Source: Bacteroides sp. (lineage in GTDB: Bacteria; Bacteroidota; Bacteroidia; Bacteroidales; Muribaculaceae). Taken from it: a DNA stretch of 64,000 nt. Location of the stretch: positions 215,648 through 279,647 of the forward strand of contig JAAVCP010000071.1 of NCBI GenBank assembly GCA_014802265.1, read 5' to 3'. The first letter of the stretch is position 1. Each line of letters opens with the position of its first letter. The notes beneath the pieces are model-generated. The model searched no databases. It had not been told where the DNA came from and was given only the letters and a program-made list of their open reading frames with translations. Shown piece after piece: positions 17,300 to 25,825 of this stretch. The translations under genes were made by a program, and so were the position numbers.

Positions 17300-19205
17300 A
17301 ACTTCCGTTATAATCCGGTTTACTGTTTTCCTTAGCTGACTTCTCCTTCTTGGGCTTGGCAGCTTTTGATTTCTTGTCAAGAAGAGGTTTTCTGTCAGGC
17401 TTTGCCTTTTTGTCAGATTTCCTTTCGGAACGAGCCTTGGAACCCCTTGACGATTTGCCTGATTCAGCAGTCTCAGCTTTTTTTCTACGCTTATCACTGC
17501 GAGCCTTTGCATCTTGTGAATAATCACGGTCGGTAGCAAACTCCGGATGAATTGTCGTGCCGAAGAAATCAGCATTCTTCAGGGCATTGATCACCTTCTG
17601 TGAGTCACCCTTTCTGACATCAAACAGAGTGTAGCCCGGCATCAAGTCAATTCTGCCTATATCCGGTTTAGAACCCACCACGTTCTTATTTATCAGCTCC
17701 ATTAAGTTACCGGGGAAGAAACCCTGGCTCTTACCTACATTGACCATCAGGCGATCGTAACCCTCCTCACCCTTACGACGGTCTTTGTCGCGGTTGCCAT
17801 CGCGTTTACGGTCTTTGTCTCTGCCACCTCTCTCAGATTTGGTGTCGGCTGCATTAAGATCAATATCCGGCATATTCTGATAATATGCAAGCAAACGGTT
17901 AAACTCAAGTGAGAGAAGACGCTTCAGAAGATCCTCTTCCGACAGCCACTCCAATTTCTTGCGGACTCCGGGCAGATACTTATTGATCTCTTCCTCATTG
18001 ACCTGAACCCTCTCAAGATTGTCGGCAAGGTGATAAAGCTGCTTTTCAATAATATGTTCGGGTGTAGGCACTTTCTTATATTCAAAAGTCTTGCCAATCT
18101 TTTTCTCTATCTCACGCAGCTTCCCCTTTTCGCGTGAGTGTATGATAGCCACTGACACGCCGGTCTTGTTGGCACGCCCTGTACGCCCGGAGCGGTGGGT
18201 ATAGACAGCAGTATCATCCGGCAAACCATAGTTGATTACATGGGTAAGGTCATCAACATCAAGACCACGCGCAGCCACGTCGGTAGCAACCAAGAGCTGA
18301 GTCACATGGTCACGGAATTTCTTCATCGCGAGGTCACGCTGTGCCTGTGAAAGATCACCGTGCAGACAATCGGCATTATATCCGTCGGCAATCAGTTTGT
18401 CGGCAATCTCCTGAGTCTCATTTCTTGTACGACAGAAGATAATACCGTAGATATCAGGGTTATTATCAGCCACACGCTTCAAGGCAAGATACTTATCATG
18501 AGCCTTTACCATATAATAGATATGGCGCACGTTCTTAGCCCCCTCGTTCTTATTGCCTGCCACAAACTCAACCGGGTCATGCATAAACTCCTTGGCAATT
18601 CCGGCAATCTCCTTTGGCATTGTGGCTGAGAACATGAGCATCTTTCTATCTTCAGGCACATGGGTAAGAATCTCTTTAATATCATCAAGGAAGCCCATGT
18701 TGAGCATCTCGTCAGCCTCATCGAGAATAACGGTGTGGACATCATTAAGCTTCACCTCTCCCCTCTTGATAAGGTCAATCAGACGTCCCGGAGTAGCTAC
18801 TATTACCTGCACCCCGTTGCGAAGCGTACGGATCTGACTTTCAATACTTGATCCGCCATAGACAGGAAGGATTTTAAGATTATCGATATATCGTGAAAAA
18901 TCAGCCAGGTCACCGGCAATCTGTAAACACAACTCACGTGTCGGCGCAATAATAAGAGCCTGAGGCACACGGCGGTCAACATCTATTCTCTGGAGCACCG
19001 GCAATCCGAATGCTGCGGTTTTACCCGTACCGGTCTGTGCAAGTCCCACTACATCGCCGTCTTTCTGCAGGAGGTGCGGAATCACCATATCCTGAATCGG
19101 CATAGGATTTACAAAACCCATTTCCTCAATTGCCTTCAGCAACCGAGGTTCTACTCCAAGGTCGCCAAACGACCTTATCTCTTCCTTATTTTCATTTTCT
19201 TCCAT
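17271..19205 (-). CDS. deaD: DEAD-box RNA helicase with DbpA-type RNA-binding domain
   Basis: 644 residues. The helicase motifs are in order: Q motif (NPMPIQ), Walker A AQTGTGKT, PTREL, VILDEADEM, SAT, and HRSGRTGR in the second RecA domain. After a linker, a DbpA-like RRM fold (about 485-560, YDRLMVNVGKSQGFFPGNL) is followed by about 80 residues dominated by Lys, Arg and Ser, which should bind RNA. This is the layout of DeaD/CsdA, which helps ribosome assembly and cold adaptation. The leader upstream is long and carries a 17-base tandem repeat. The gene name is given by architecture; other DEAD helicases of this class cannot be excluded. Confidence 0.9.
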   Translation of the reverse strand: MEENENKEEIRSFGDLGVEPRLLKAIEEMGFVNPMPIQDMVIPHLLQKDGDVVGLAQTGTGKTAAFGLPVLQRIDVDRRVPQALIIAPTRELCLQIAGDLADFSRYIDNLKILPVYGGSSIESQIRTLRNGVQVIVATPGRLIDLIKRGEVKLNDVHTVILDEADEMLNMGFLDDIKEILTHVPEDRKMLMFSATMPKEIAGIAKEFMHDPVEFVAGNKNEGAKNVRHIYYMVKAHDKYLALKRVADNNPDIYGIIFCRTRNETQEIADKLIADGYNADCLHGDLSQAQRDLAMKKFRDHVTQLLVATDVAARGLDVDDLTHVINYGLPDDTAVYTHRSGRTGRANKTGVSVAIIHSREKGKLREIEKKIGKTFEYKKVPTPEHIIEKQLYHLADNLERVQVNEEEINKYLPGVRKKLEWLSEEDLLKRLLSLEFNRLLAYYQNMPDIDLNAADTKSERGGRDKDRKRDGNRDKDRRKGEEGYDRLMVNVGKSQGFFPGNLMELINKNVVGSKPDIGRIDLMPGYTLFDVRKGDSQKVINALKNADFFGTTIHPEFATDRDYSQDAKARSDKRRKKAETAESGKSSRGSKARSERKSDKKAKPDRKPLLDKKSKAAKPKKEKSAKENSKPDYNGSYEIFYKKKK

Positions 19206-19300
19206 AGTAATTCTATATGTTTTTGTGGGACATCACCGACCGGTCAACCCGCATTAGACAACTTAGATTGTCTCCCTGCCAGACGAAGATGAACGCTTTT

Positions 19301-19333
19301 TTCATTATAATTAACGTTTCATTATAATTAACG
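19301..19333. repeat. Tandem 17-base duplication upstream of helicase gene
   Basis: TTCATTATAATTAACG occurs twice in a row (19301 and 19318), period 17. It lies between the helicase start and the divergent C69 peptidase promoter, about 100 bases into the likely helicase leader. Confidence 0.6.
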
Positions 19334-19421
19334 CCCAAACCCCACTAATTGCTCACTATGGCGTGAATTTAATGAAACACTATCTCTTTATAAGTTGCAA
19401 AATTACTAAATTCTCTCCATA

Positions 19422-19453
19422 TTTGGAAATGTCGCAGATTTATCTTAAGTTTG
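19422..19453 (+). promoter_or_regulatory. Promoter of C69 peptidase, leaderless spacing
   Basis: TTTG (19422-19425), 20 bases, TAAGTTTG (19446-19453). The ATG at 19458 begins only four bases after the -7 box, so transcription should start at or within a base or two of the start codon. Confidence 0.65.
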
Positions 19454-19457
19454 TGGC

Positions 19458-21104
19458 ATGAAACGTATTTCTTTATCATTATCATTACTGCTTCCGGCGA
19501 TTGCATGGTTATCGCCCGAAGCTTTGGCGTGTACAAACCTTATAGCAGGTCCGAAAGCCACTGCCGATGGGTCTGTGTTTGTGACATACGCCGCTGACTC
19601 CCATAATCTCTATGGAATGCTTACTCACACCCCGGCTGCAAAGCATGCCCCGGGAGAGATGAGAAAAGTGATTGAATGGGACACTAACAAACCTCTCGGC
19701 GAAATTCCCCAACCGGCACAGACATACAATGTGGTGGGCAACATCAACGAGCATCAGGTAGCCATCGGCGAAAGCACATGGGGTGGACGAGAAGAACTTG
19801 TCGACACCACGGGTAATTCTATCATTGACTATGGCTCCCTTATTCAGATTGCCCTTGAAAGATCGAAGACAGCACGTGAGGCGATAAAGGTCATGACTGA
19901 ACTCGTTGACAAATATGGCTATGCCAGCAGCGGAGAGTCATTTTCTATTGCCGACAAGAATGAAGTGTGGGTGATGGAACTCATCGGCAAGGGGGCAGAG
20001 AAAGGTGCCGTATGGGTGGCAGTACGCATTCCCGACAATGCTATCTCCGGGCATGCCAATGAGCCACGAATCCGCAAAGTTGACTTCAAAGACAAGGAAA
20101 ACGTGATGCATAGCAAAGACGTGATATCCTTTGCGCGTAAACGTGGGTATTTCAATGGCAAAGATGAGGATTTCTCCTTTGCAGACGCATATTCCGAGCA
20201 CGACCCTGCCACCCGCCGAGGTTGTGACGCCAGGGTGTGGAGCTTCTTCCGTCGCTACAATCCGGAGGCTGACAAATATTACGCATGGTGCAGTGGGGAG
20301 AGCAACGACCCGATGCCCCTTTATGTGATTCCCGACAAGAAGCTTACTGTGGAAGACATGCAGGAAAGTATGCGTGATCATTTTGAGGGAACTCCATTTG
20401 AGATGACTTCCGATGTGGGAGCAGGGCCTTTCCATGTCCCCTACCGTTGGCGACCTATGGAATATGAAGTTGACGGCAAGAAATATTGCATGGAGAGAGC
20501 GATTGCCACCCAGCAAACCGGCTGGAGCTTCGTCAGTCAGAGCCGTGCAGACCTCCCCGATCCCGTTGGTGGGGTATTATGGTTTGGCACTGACGATACC
20601 AACACCTCCGTATACATGCCTATATATTGCAGTGTGACGGAAGTGCCCGAGCAACTTGGACCCGGTGACATCAACACCTTTGACTTTAACTCCAATTTCT
20701 GGATGAATACATGGGTGGCTAATCAGGCATACGAGCGCTATGACCGTATGATTCCAGACATCAGGAAAGTGCAGGGAAAATTGGAAAGTAATTACCGCAA
20801 TTCCCGATCAGCTGTGGAGAAAGAACTTGTGGCACTCCATTCTGCCGGCAATATGGATGCACTGCGTAAAAAAGTGAATGATGAAAGCAAGGCAATCGCC
20901 AAGGAAGCCACTGACTCTTATCGTGAGCTTGCCCAGTATCTGCTCGTAAAGTATATGGACGGCAACCAAAAGAAGACTGATGCAGACGGCAACTTCATCA
21001 TGACAGAATACGGTATCCCGGCATACCCCACCTTCCCCGGTTATGACAAAAAGTATTACGAAAACATCGTAAAGGAATCCGGCGATCATTTCCTTATTCC
21101 ATAA
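19458..21104 (+). CDS. Peptidase family C69 dipeptidase
   Basis: 548 residues. The export signal (1-24) is followed directly by C25 in ALACTNLIAGPKATADGS. In the C69 family (dipeptidase A of lactobacilli) this cysteine becomes the N-terminal nucleophile after the leader is removed; 'CTNLIAG' with the downstream ESTWGG and 'GESFSIADKNEVWVMEL' segments are typical. The same cysteine could be read as a lipoprotein site, but the Ntn-hydrolase context favours catalysis. It likely works in the periplasm or at the surface, releasing amino acids from dipeptides, which fits the peptide transporter and amino-acid fermentation genes in the window. Its promoter predicts a leaderless mRNA. Confidence 0.88.
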   Translation: MKRISLSLSLLLPAIAWLSPEALACTNLIAGPKATADGSVFVTYAADSHNLYGMLTHTPAAKHAPGEMRKVIEWDTNKPLGEIPQPAQTYNVVGNINEHQVAIGESTWGGREELVDTTGNSIIDYGSLIQIALERSKTAREAIKVMTELVDKYGYASSGESFSIADKNEVWVMELIGKGAEKGAVWVAVRIPDNAISGHANEPRIRKVDFKDKENVMHSKDVISFARKRGYFNGKDEDFSFADAYSEHDPATRRGCDARVWSFFRRYNPEADKYYAWCSGESNDPMPLYVIPDKKLTVEDMQESMRDHFEGTPFEMTSDVGAGPFHVPYRWRPMEYEVDGKKYCMERAIATQQTGWSFVSQSRADLPDPVGGVLWFGTDDTNTSVYMPIYCSVTEVPEQLGPGDINTFDFNSNFWMNTWVANQAYERYDRMIPDIRKVQGKLESNYRNSRSAVEKELVALHSAGNMDALRKKVNDESKAIAKEATDSYRELAQYLLVKYMDGNQKKTDADGNFIMTEYGIPAYPTFPGYDKKYYENIVKESGDHFLIP

Positions 21105-21110
21105 ACTCAT

Positions 21111-21154
21111 GGGGTTGTGAAGTTTTGGGCAAACCCCAACACCTTCACAACCCC
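21111..21154 (+). terminator. Terminator of C69 peptidase
   Basis: A 12-bp perfect outer stem (GGGGTTGTGAAG and complement) and a 5-bp inner stem (TTGGG/CCCAA), starting six bases after the stop. Confidence 0.65.
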
Positions 21155-21181
21155 ACACTTCACAAATTTTAACTGTTAAAA

Positions 21182-21213
21182 TTTGTATTATGAAGTAAAA
21201 TAAAGTAACTTTG
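21182..21213 (+). promoter_or_regulatory. Promoter of greA-HIT operon
   Basis: TTTG (21182-21185), 20 bases, TAACTTTG (21206-21213): a full consensus match. Confidence 0.75.
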
Positions 21214-21217
21214 CAAC

Positions 21218-21446
21218 GAAATTAAGAGAGAGGCACAGAGAGTGTCTGCAAGGGTCTTTTAAGCCCGTTTGTCAATCAGGAGATGTGCTCCCCTTTGAAA
21301 ACGGAACTAAAAGATTCCTTTATTTTTTATCTTTCTTAATACACCTCCGGTTTCCGGGCTTATAATTGTACCCTTCGTGGTCATCTTTTCTTCGCCTTGA
21401 AACCATATTTTTAATCGGAAATAATCAATTAAATCTAAAACCAACA
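21218..21446 (+). other. Long leader of greA
   Basis: About 229 bases lie between the predicted transcription start and the greA ATG, with no convincing ORF. The stretch TAAGCCCG near 21259 can pair with CGGGCTTA near 21355, closing a domain of roughly 100 bases, and short hairpins lie inside. It may be a regulatory leader or give rise to a small RNA. It matches no riboswitch I know. Confidence 0.4.
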
Positions 21447-21911
21447 ATGGCTACTTATCTCACCCAAGAAGGGTATGACAAAAAAATGAAAGAGCTTGCC
21501 GAATTGGAAGCTCAGCGTCCCATTATCAAGCAAGCTATCGCAGAGGCACGTGACAAAGGCGACCTCTCCGAAAATGCTGAGTATGATGCTGCAAAAGAGG
21601 CTCAAGGCATGCTTGAAATGAAGATTTCCAAAATCAAGGAACTCATTGCCACTGCCCGAATCATCGACGACAGCAAGCTCAACACTGATATTATTCAACT
21701 GCTCAACAAAGTGACTATCAAAAATCTTAAGAACAACATGACAGTCACTTACACCATAGTAACTGAGAATGAGGCAAATCTCCGCGAGGGTAAAATTTCT
21801 TCTGCCACTCCAATTGCACAGGGACTTCTCGGACATAAGGTCGGCGATCGTGTCAAAGTGAAGGCTCCCGTTGGCGAACTTGAATTTGAGGTGCTTAAAA
21901 TTGAAATTTAA
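21447..21911 (+). CDS. greA: Transcription elongation factor GreA
   Basis: 154 residues from the ATG at 21447, within a few residues of the usual GreA length; an upstream in-frame start at 21366 would add 27 residues not found in the family. The N-terminal coiled coil contains the conserved acidic tip 'RDKGDLSENAEYDAAKEAQ', which reaches into RNA polymerase to stimulate cleavage of backtracked RNA. The C-terminal FKBP-like domain ends in 'VGDRVKVKAPVGELEFEVLKIE'. It forms an operon with the HIT gene 11 bases downstream. Confidence 0.96.
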   Translation: MATYLTQEGYDKKMKELAELEAQRPIIKQAIAEARDKGDLSENAEYDAAKEAQGMLEMKISKIKELIATARIIDDSKLNTDIIQLLNKVTIKNLKNNMTVTYTIVTENEANLREGKISSATPIAQGLLGHKVGDRVKVKAPVGELEFEVLKIEI

Positions 21912-21922
21912 TATTTCTCCCA

Positions 21923-22318
21923 ATGACTATATTCTCAAAAATAATAGCCGGGGAAATCCCATGTTACAAGGTGGCTGAAGACGACAAGTTTTTTGCTTTT
22001 CTTGACATCAACCCCGTCAACTGGGGTCACACTCTGGTTGTGCCCAAGCAGGAGACTGACTATATCTTCGATCTTGACGATAAGCAGATAGGCGAGATGA
22101 TGGTATTTGCAAAAAAAGTGGCAGAGGCTATCAAAAAAGCTATTCCATGTCGCAAGGTAGGTATGGCTGTTCTCGGACTGGAGGTGCCTCATGCCCATAT
22201 TCATCTTATTCCCCTGCAAAAGGAAGGCGACATGGATTTTAAGCACAAAGTGGAAAATCCATCTCCGGAAAAAATGAAGGAAATTAGCGAGGCGATAAGC
22301 AGCCAATTCAAAGGTTGA
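21923..22318 (+). CDS. HIT family nucleotide hydrolase or transferase
   Basis: 131 residues, cytoplasmic. The histidine triad is intact: H90-A-H92-I-H94 in VPHAHIHLIP. The opening TIFSKIIAGEIPCYKVAEDD is typical of the Hint/HIT branch that hydrolyses purine nucleoside phosphoramidates or dinucleotides such as adenylylated intermediates. It is co-transcribed with greA and ends before a strong T-run terminator. The exact substrate cannot be read from the sequence. Confidence 0.93.
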   Translation: MTIFSKIIAGEIPCYKVAEDDKFFAFLDINPVNWGHTLVVPKQETDYIFDLDDKQIGEMMVFAKKVAEAIKKAIPCRKVGMAVLGLEVPHAHIHLIPLQKEGDMDFKHKVENPSPEKMKEISEAISSQFKG

Positions 22319-22346
22319 TCCTCACATCCTAATTCCATTCTTAATG

Positions 22347-22387
22347 AAGCCCGACAGTTTAAAAATAAGGCTGCCGGGCTTTTTTAT
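22347..22387 (+). terminator. Terminator of greA-HIT operon
   Basis: An 11-bp stem with one mismatch (AAGCCCGACAG/CTGCCGGGCTT) followed by TTTTTT, a classic intrinsic terminator. Confidence 0.85.
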
Positions 22388-22396
22388 ACCCCGTAA

Positions 22397-22429
22397 TTTG
22401 CACATATACCGATAAAATGACTATCTTTG
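22397..22429 (+). promoter_or_regulatory. Promoter of GH2 gene
   Basis: TTTG (22397-22400), 21 bases, TATCTTTG (22422-22429); about 17 bases of leader remain before the ATG at 22451. Confidence 0.7.
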
Positions 22430-22450
22430 TGACGAATTAAAATAGACCAG

Positions 22451-25285
22451 ATGTCCAACGATTTTCTTTCAGCCCTGATTCTCTCCGCTTCCATGCTCCC
22501 AATGCCTTTCGCTTCTTTTGCGGGGGAAGTGCGCGACACCATTATCCTCTCCGGAGAATGGGACTACTGGCTACATGGGGCACCGACAGCGGTAAAAACT
22601 GAAGGTACCCTCACACTTCCGGGAACTCTTGACACTAACGGAATAGGCATCCCCGTAGAAAAAAGCCACGATACATCCCGTCTCTCACGCCGTGTATCAT
22701 TTACAGGAGACGTAACCTACTCCAAAGAGGTGGAAATTCCCTCTGACTGGGAAGGGAAAGACATCGAACTATATATTGAAAGGAGCCGACCTTCCATAGT
22801 GATGGTAGACGGGGAGATATCAGGCAGTTCTTCACTTCTCTCTTCCGCTCAAAAATTCAATCTCTCAAAGGTTCTTACCCCGGGCAGCCACAAAATAGAG
22901 GTGACCATAAACAACGGAGATTCAATTCCACGTGCAATCCGCAATAATTCTCACGCCTGCACAGAGTCAACCCAGACCAATTGGAACGGCATGATAGGCG
23001 ATATTCACCTTGAGGCACGCAACCCGATCCACATTGCCTCTGCGAATGCTTTCCCTAAAACAGACAAGAGCGGATACGAGATAAAGATAAGGCTTTCAAA
23101 ACCCTCAGAGGATAGATTATCAATCGTGGCAGCGGAAGGTAATTCCATCCAAATAAAATCTGTTGTGTTCCCGGGCGATTCCACTGCCTCAATCTTTCTC
23201 CCGATGCCTTATAACCATGATAAATGGAGCGAATGGAATCCCGTGACCGATACCCTATCCCTCACACTCTCTGACCACCGGAAAGGAGTAATCGACAGGA
23301 AAAATATCATAACAGGTTATCGTAAATTCTCATCTTCAGAAGGGAAGTTCACCATCAACGGCGACCCGGTGTTCCTGCGTGGAAGACACGATGCATGTGT
23401 GTTCCCTATCACAGCCCATGTGCCAATGGATATTGAAACGTGGCGCGATTATTTCAGCACATTGAAGCAATACGGACTTAACCACGTAAGGTTCCACTCC
23501 TGGTGCCCACCCGAGGCATGTTTTCAGGCTGCTGATGAAGCCGGTGTCTATCTACAGCCGGAATTGCCTATATGGGGGGAACTTGATAATTCCCTCACTT
23601 CTCTTTTGTCGTTTCTCCATAAAGATATGGAGGGAATAATCGAGCAATATTCTTCTCATCCCTCCTTTGTGATGTTTGCCATCGGTAATGAGCTTTGGGG
23701 CGATATCGGATTGATGAACAACTTCATCGACGATGCGCGGGAAATGAATCCTAATTTACTTGCCACTCCCGGCTCTAATATATACTTAGGCATGAACGGA
23801 CATATTGAGGGGGAAGACTATCTCGTGACCTGCCGAGTGGGTGACGGACCCGGCTTCTCTACCCATGCCCGCGCCTCTTTCTCTTTTGCCGATGCTGACA
23901 ACGGAGGACTTATTAACAGCACCTACCCTAATTCCGAGATGAATTTTTCTAATTCCATCTCTCGCTCACCGGTGCCCGTAATAGGGCACGAAACCGGACA
24001 ATATCAATTTTATCCCGATTTTAGTGTTATTCAAAAATTTTCCAACAGCGTATTGCGTCCTGACAATATCGAGGAATTTGAAAACAGAGCTCGCGAAGCA
24101 GGGCATCTGAGAAAGAATACAGACTTTTTTCAAGCTTCCGGGAAATGGGCAGCAAAACTTTACCGCGCAGACATGGAGATGAATCTTCGTACCCCGGGAA
24201 TGGGTGGTTTCCAGCTTCTTGATATTCAAGATTATCCGGGACAGGGCACTGCCCTTGTGGGCATACTTGACCCTTTCATGGATTCCAAGGGGTTAATCAC
24301 ACCCCAAGAATGGAGACAATCTTGCAACGAAATCACACTGCTTGCCGAGATGCCAAGATTCTGCTTCACGTCAGGCGACACAGTGACCGTAAAGGTAAAA
24401 ACTGCCAACTTCTCAAACAAATCCCTCTCAGGGAGTACTCTGACATGGGCACTTACCAACAACGATAAAAAAAGAACTTTTAATAAGGGTTCCCTGCAGC
24501 TTCCCGAGGGTAAAGGATTGCTCGACATTGGAGAAATTAACATCACCTTCCCTAAAGTGAAACAGCCGCAACATATTATTCTCTCCTTGTCATCTTCCAC
24601 TCCGGAAGAGCAGGTGAGCAACGAATATGATGTATGGGTGTTTCCTACTGAGAAAAAATGGGTTAAAAATGTGACTGTCACAAGAGATATTGATGAAGCA
24701 TTCGTCAAATTACGCAAGGGGAAAAATGTTATTCTATACCCGGATACCGCAAGAGTCAAAGATGCAGTGCTCGGACCGTTGTTTCAGACCGATTACTGGA
24801 ACTACCGAATGTTTTACAACATCTGCCGCAACATGGAGAAGACACCGTCGCCGGGCACAATGGGACTCCTTATAGATGACAAGCACCCGGCACTGAAAAA
24901 TTACCCTACCTCAAACCATACCGACTGGCAATGGTTTCCAGTGATTAGTAATTCATATCCCCTTATCATTGACCGTCTGCCAAAAGATTTTGACCCAATT
25001 GTTGAGGTGATAGACAATGTTGAGCGAGCTTATAGGGTTGCCTTAATGCTCGAATGCAATGTGGGAAAAGGGAAACTGATGATTATCAACGCCGACATGG
25101 GCAAGGCTTCAGAATATCCCGAAGGAGAATGGCTCCTGCAATCGGTCATGGAGTATATGGGCTCAAAAGAATGTAAGCCGCGACTTACACTTTCAGAGGA
25201 ACAGCTCTTAAATCTGCTCACGAAACCCTCAGCCGCACGCACCATAAAGGAACTCACAAACCCCTCGGAAGCCATGGGGCTATGA
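22451..25285 (+). CDS. Glycoside hydrolase family 2-like exported enzyme
   Basis: 944 residues with an N-terminal signal (about 1-24). Sugar-binding jelly-roll domain (about 30-190, with the family's 'GDIHLEARNPIHI' close), Ig-like domain (about 195-290) and TIM barrel (about 295-600). E414 in FAIGNELWGD fits the acid/base and E514 in VIGHETGQYQ the nucleophile of GH2 beta-galactosidases and beta-glucuronidases. The barrel also carries the 'HVRFHSWCPPEACFQAADEAG' signature region. A further 340-residue C-terminal part is not recognised. The substrate cannot be named. Unlike most such Bacteroidales genes it is not in a polysaccharide utilisation locus: no SusC/D or regulator is near. Confidence 0.85.
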   Translation: MSNDFLSALILSASMLPMPFASFAGEVRDTIILSGEWDYWLHGAPTAVKTEGTLTLPGTLDTNGIGIPVEKSHDTSRLSRRVSFTGDVTYSKEVEIPSDWEGKDIELYIERSRPSIVMVDGEISGSSSLLSSAQKFNLSKVLTPGSHKIEVTINNGDSIPRAIRNNSHACTESTQTNWNGMIGDIHLEARNPIHIASANAFPKTDKSGYEIKIRLSKPSEDRLSIVAAEGNSIQIKSVVFPGDSTASIFLPMPYNHDKWSEWNPVTDTLSLTLSDHRKGVIDRKNIITGYRKFSSSEGKFTINGDPVFLRGRHDACVFPITAHVPMDIETWRDYFSTLKQYGLNHVRFHSWCPPEACFQAADEAGVYLQPELPIWGELDNSLTSLLSFLHKDMEGIIEQYSSHPSFVMFAIGNELWGDIGLMNNFIDDAREMNPNLLATPGSNIYLGMNGHIEGEDYLVTCRVGDGPGFSTHARASFSFADADNGGLINSTYPNSEMNFSNSISRSPVPVIGHETGQYQFYPDFSVIQKFSNSVLRPDNIEEFENRAREAGHLRKNTDFFQASGKWAAKLYRADMEMNLRTPGMGGFQLLDIQDYPGQGTALVGILDPFMDSKGLITPQEWRQSCNEITLLAEMPRFCFTSGDTVTVKVKTANFSNKSLSGSTLTWALTNNDKKRTFNKGSLQLPEGKGLLDIGEINITFPKVKQPQHIILSLSSSTPEEQVSNEYDVWVFPTEKKWVKNVTVTRDIDEAFVKLRKGKNVILYPDTARVKDAVLGPLFQTDYWNYRMFYNICRNMEKTPSPGTMGLLIDDKHPALKNYPTSNHTDWQWFPVISNSYPLIIDRLPKDFDPIVEVIDNVERAYRVALMLECNVGKGKLMIINADMGKASEYPEGEWLLQSVMEYMGSKECKPRLTLSEEQLLNLLTKPSAARTIKELTNPSEAMGL

Positions 25286-25326
25286 CATCGTGTTTCTTCA
25301 ACTTTTTAACTTTCAAACTGCAAAAC

Positions 25327-25357
25327 TTTGTAAGTCGAATTATATTTACTACCTTTG
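25327..25357 (+). promoter_or_regulatory. Promoter of sufE
   Basis: TTTG (25327-25330), 19 bases, TACCTTTG (25350-25357); ATG at 25377. Confidence 0.7.
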
Positions 25358-25376
25358 CGAATAAATCCAAACCGCT

Positions 25377-25805
25377 ATGACTATAAACGAAACACAAAAC
25401 GAAATAATCGAAGAATTCGAAGGTCTCACTGACTGGATGGACCGCTATGCATATATTATTGATTTGGGTAACACCCTCCCGGAATTTCCGGATTCGGGAA
25501 AGACCCCGCAGAATCTTATCGAGGGTTGTCAGAGCCGTGTGTGGATCACTGCCCGGCAGAACGAAGATGGCAAAATCCATTTTCAGGCTGATTCCGACGC
25601 ACTGATCGTCAAAGGGATTGTAGCCCTCCTTATGCGTGTGCTTGACAACCGCACCCCTGACGAAATTCTCGAAGCCGACTTGTATTTCATTGATAAAATC
25701 GGACTTAAGGAACACCTCTCACCTACACGCAGCAACGGACTGCTTGCAATGGTAAAGCAAATCCATAACTACGCACTCGCCTTCAAAATGCTCAACAACA
25801 AATAA
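25377..25805 (+). CDS. sufE: SufE family Fe-S cluster assembly protein
   Basis: 142 residues, the usual size. C51 in LIEGCQSRVW is the sulfur-accepting cysteine of SufE, which takes persulfide from the cysteine desulfurase SufS and passes it to the scaffold. The C-terminal helices (GLLAMVKQIHNYAL) fit the family. The other suf genes are not in this window, so it is an orphan here. The peptide transporter gene follows after 20 bases and may be co-transcribed. Confidence 0.94.
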   Translation: MTINETQNEIIEEFEGLTDWMDRYAYIIDLGNTLPEFPDSGKTPQNLIEGCQSRVWITARQNEDGKIHFQADSDALIVKGIVALLMRVLDNRTPDEILEADLYFIDKIGLKEHLSPTRSNGLLAMVKQIHNYALAFKMLNNK

Positions 25806-25825
25806 TAACTTTAATAAATAACACC

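Noticed and set aside
19458..21104. C69 peptidase as a lipoprotein
   Set aside because: C25 follows a signal-like sequence, but it is also the exact N-terminal nucleophile of the C69 family, with the downstream family motifs intact.
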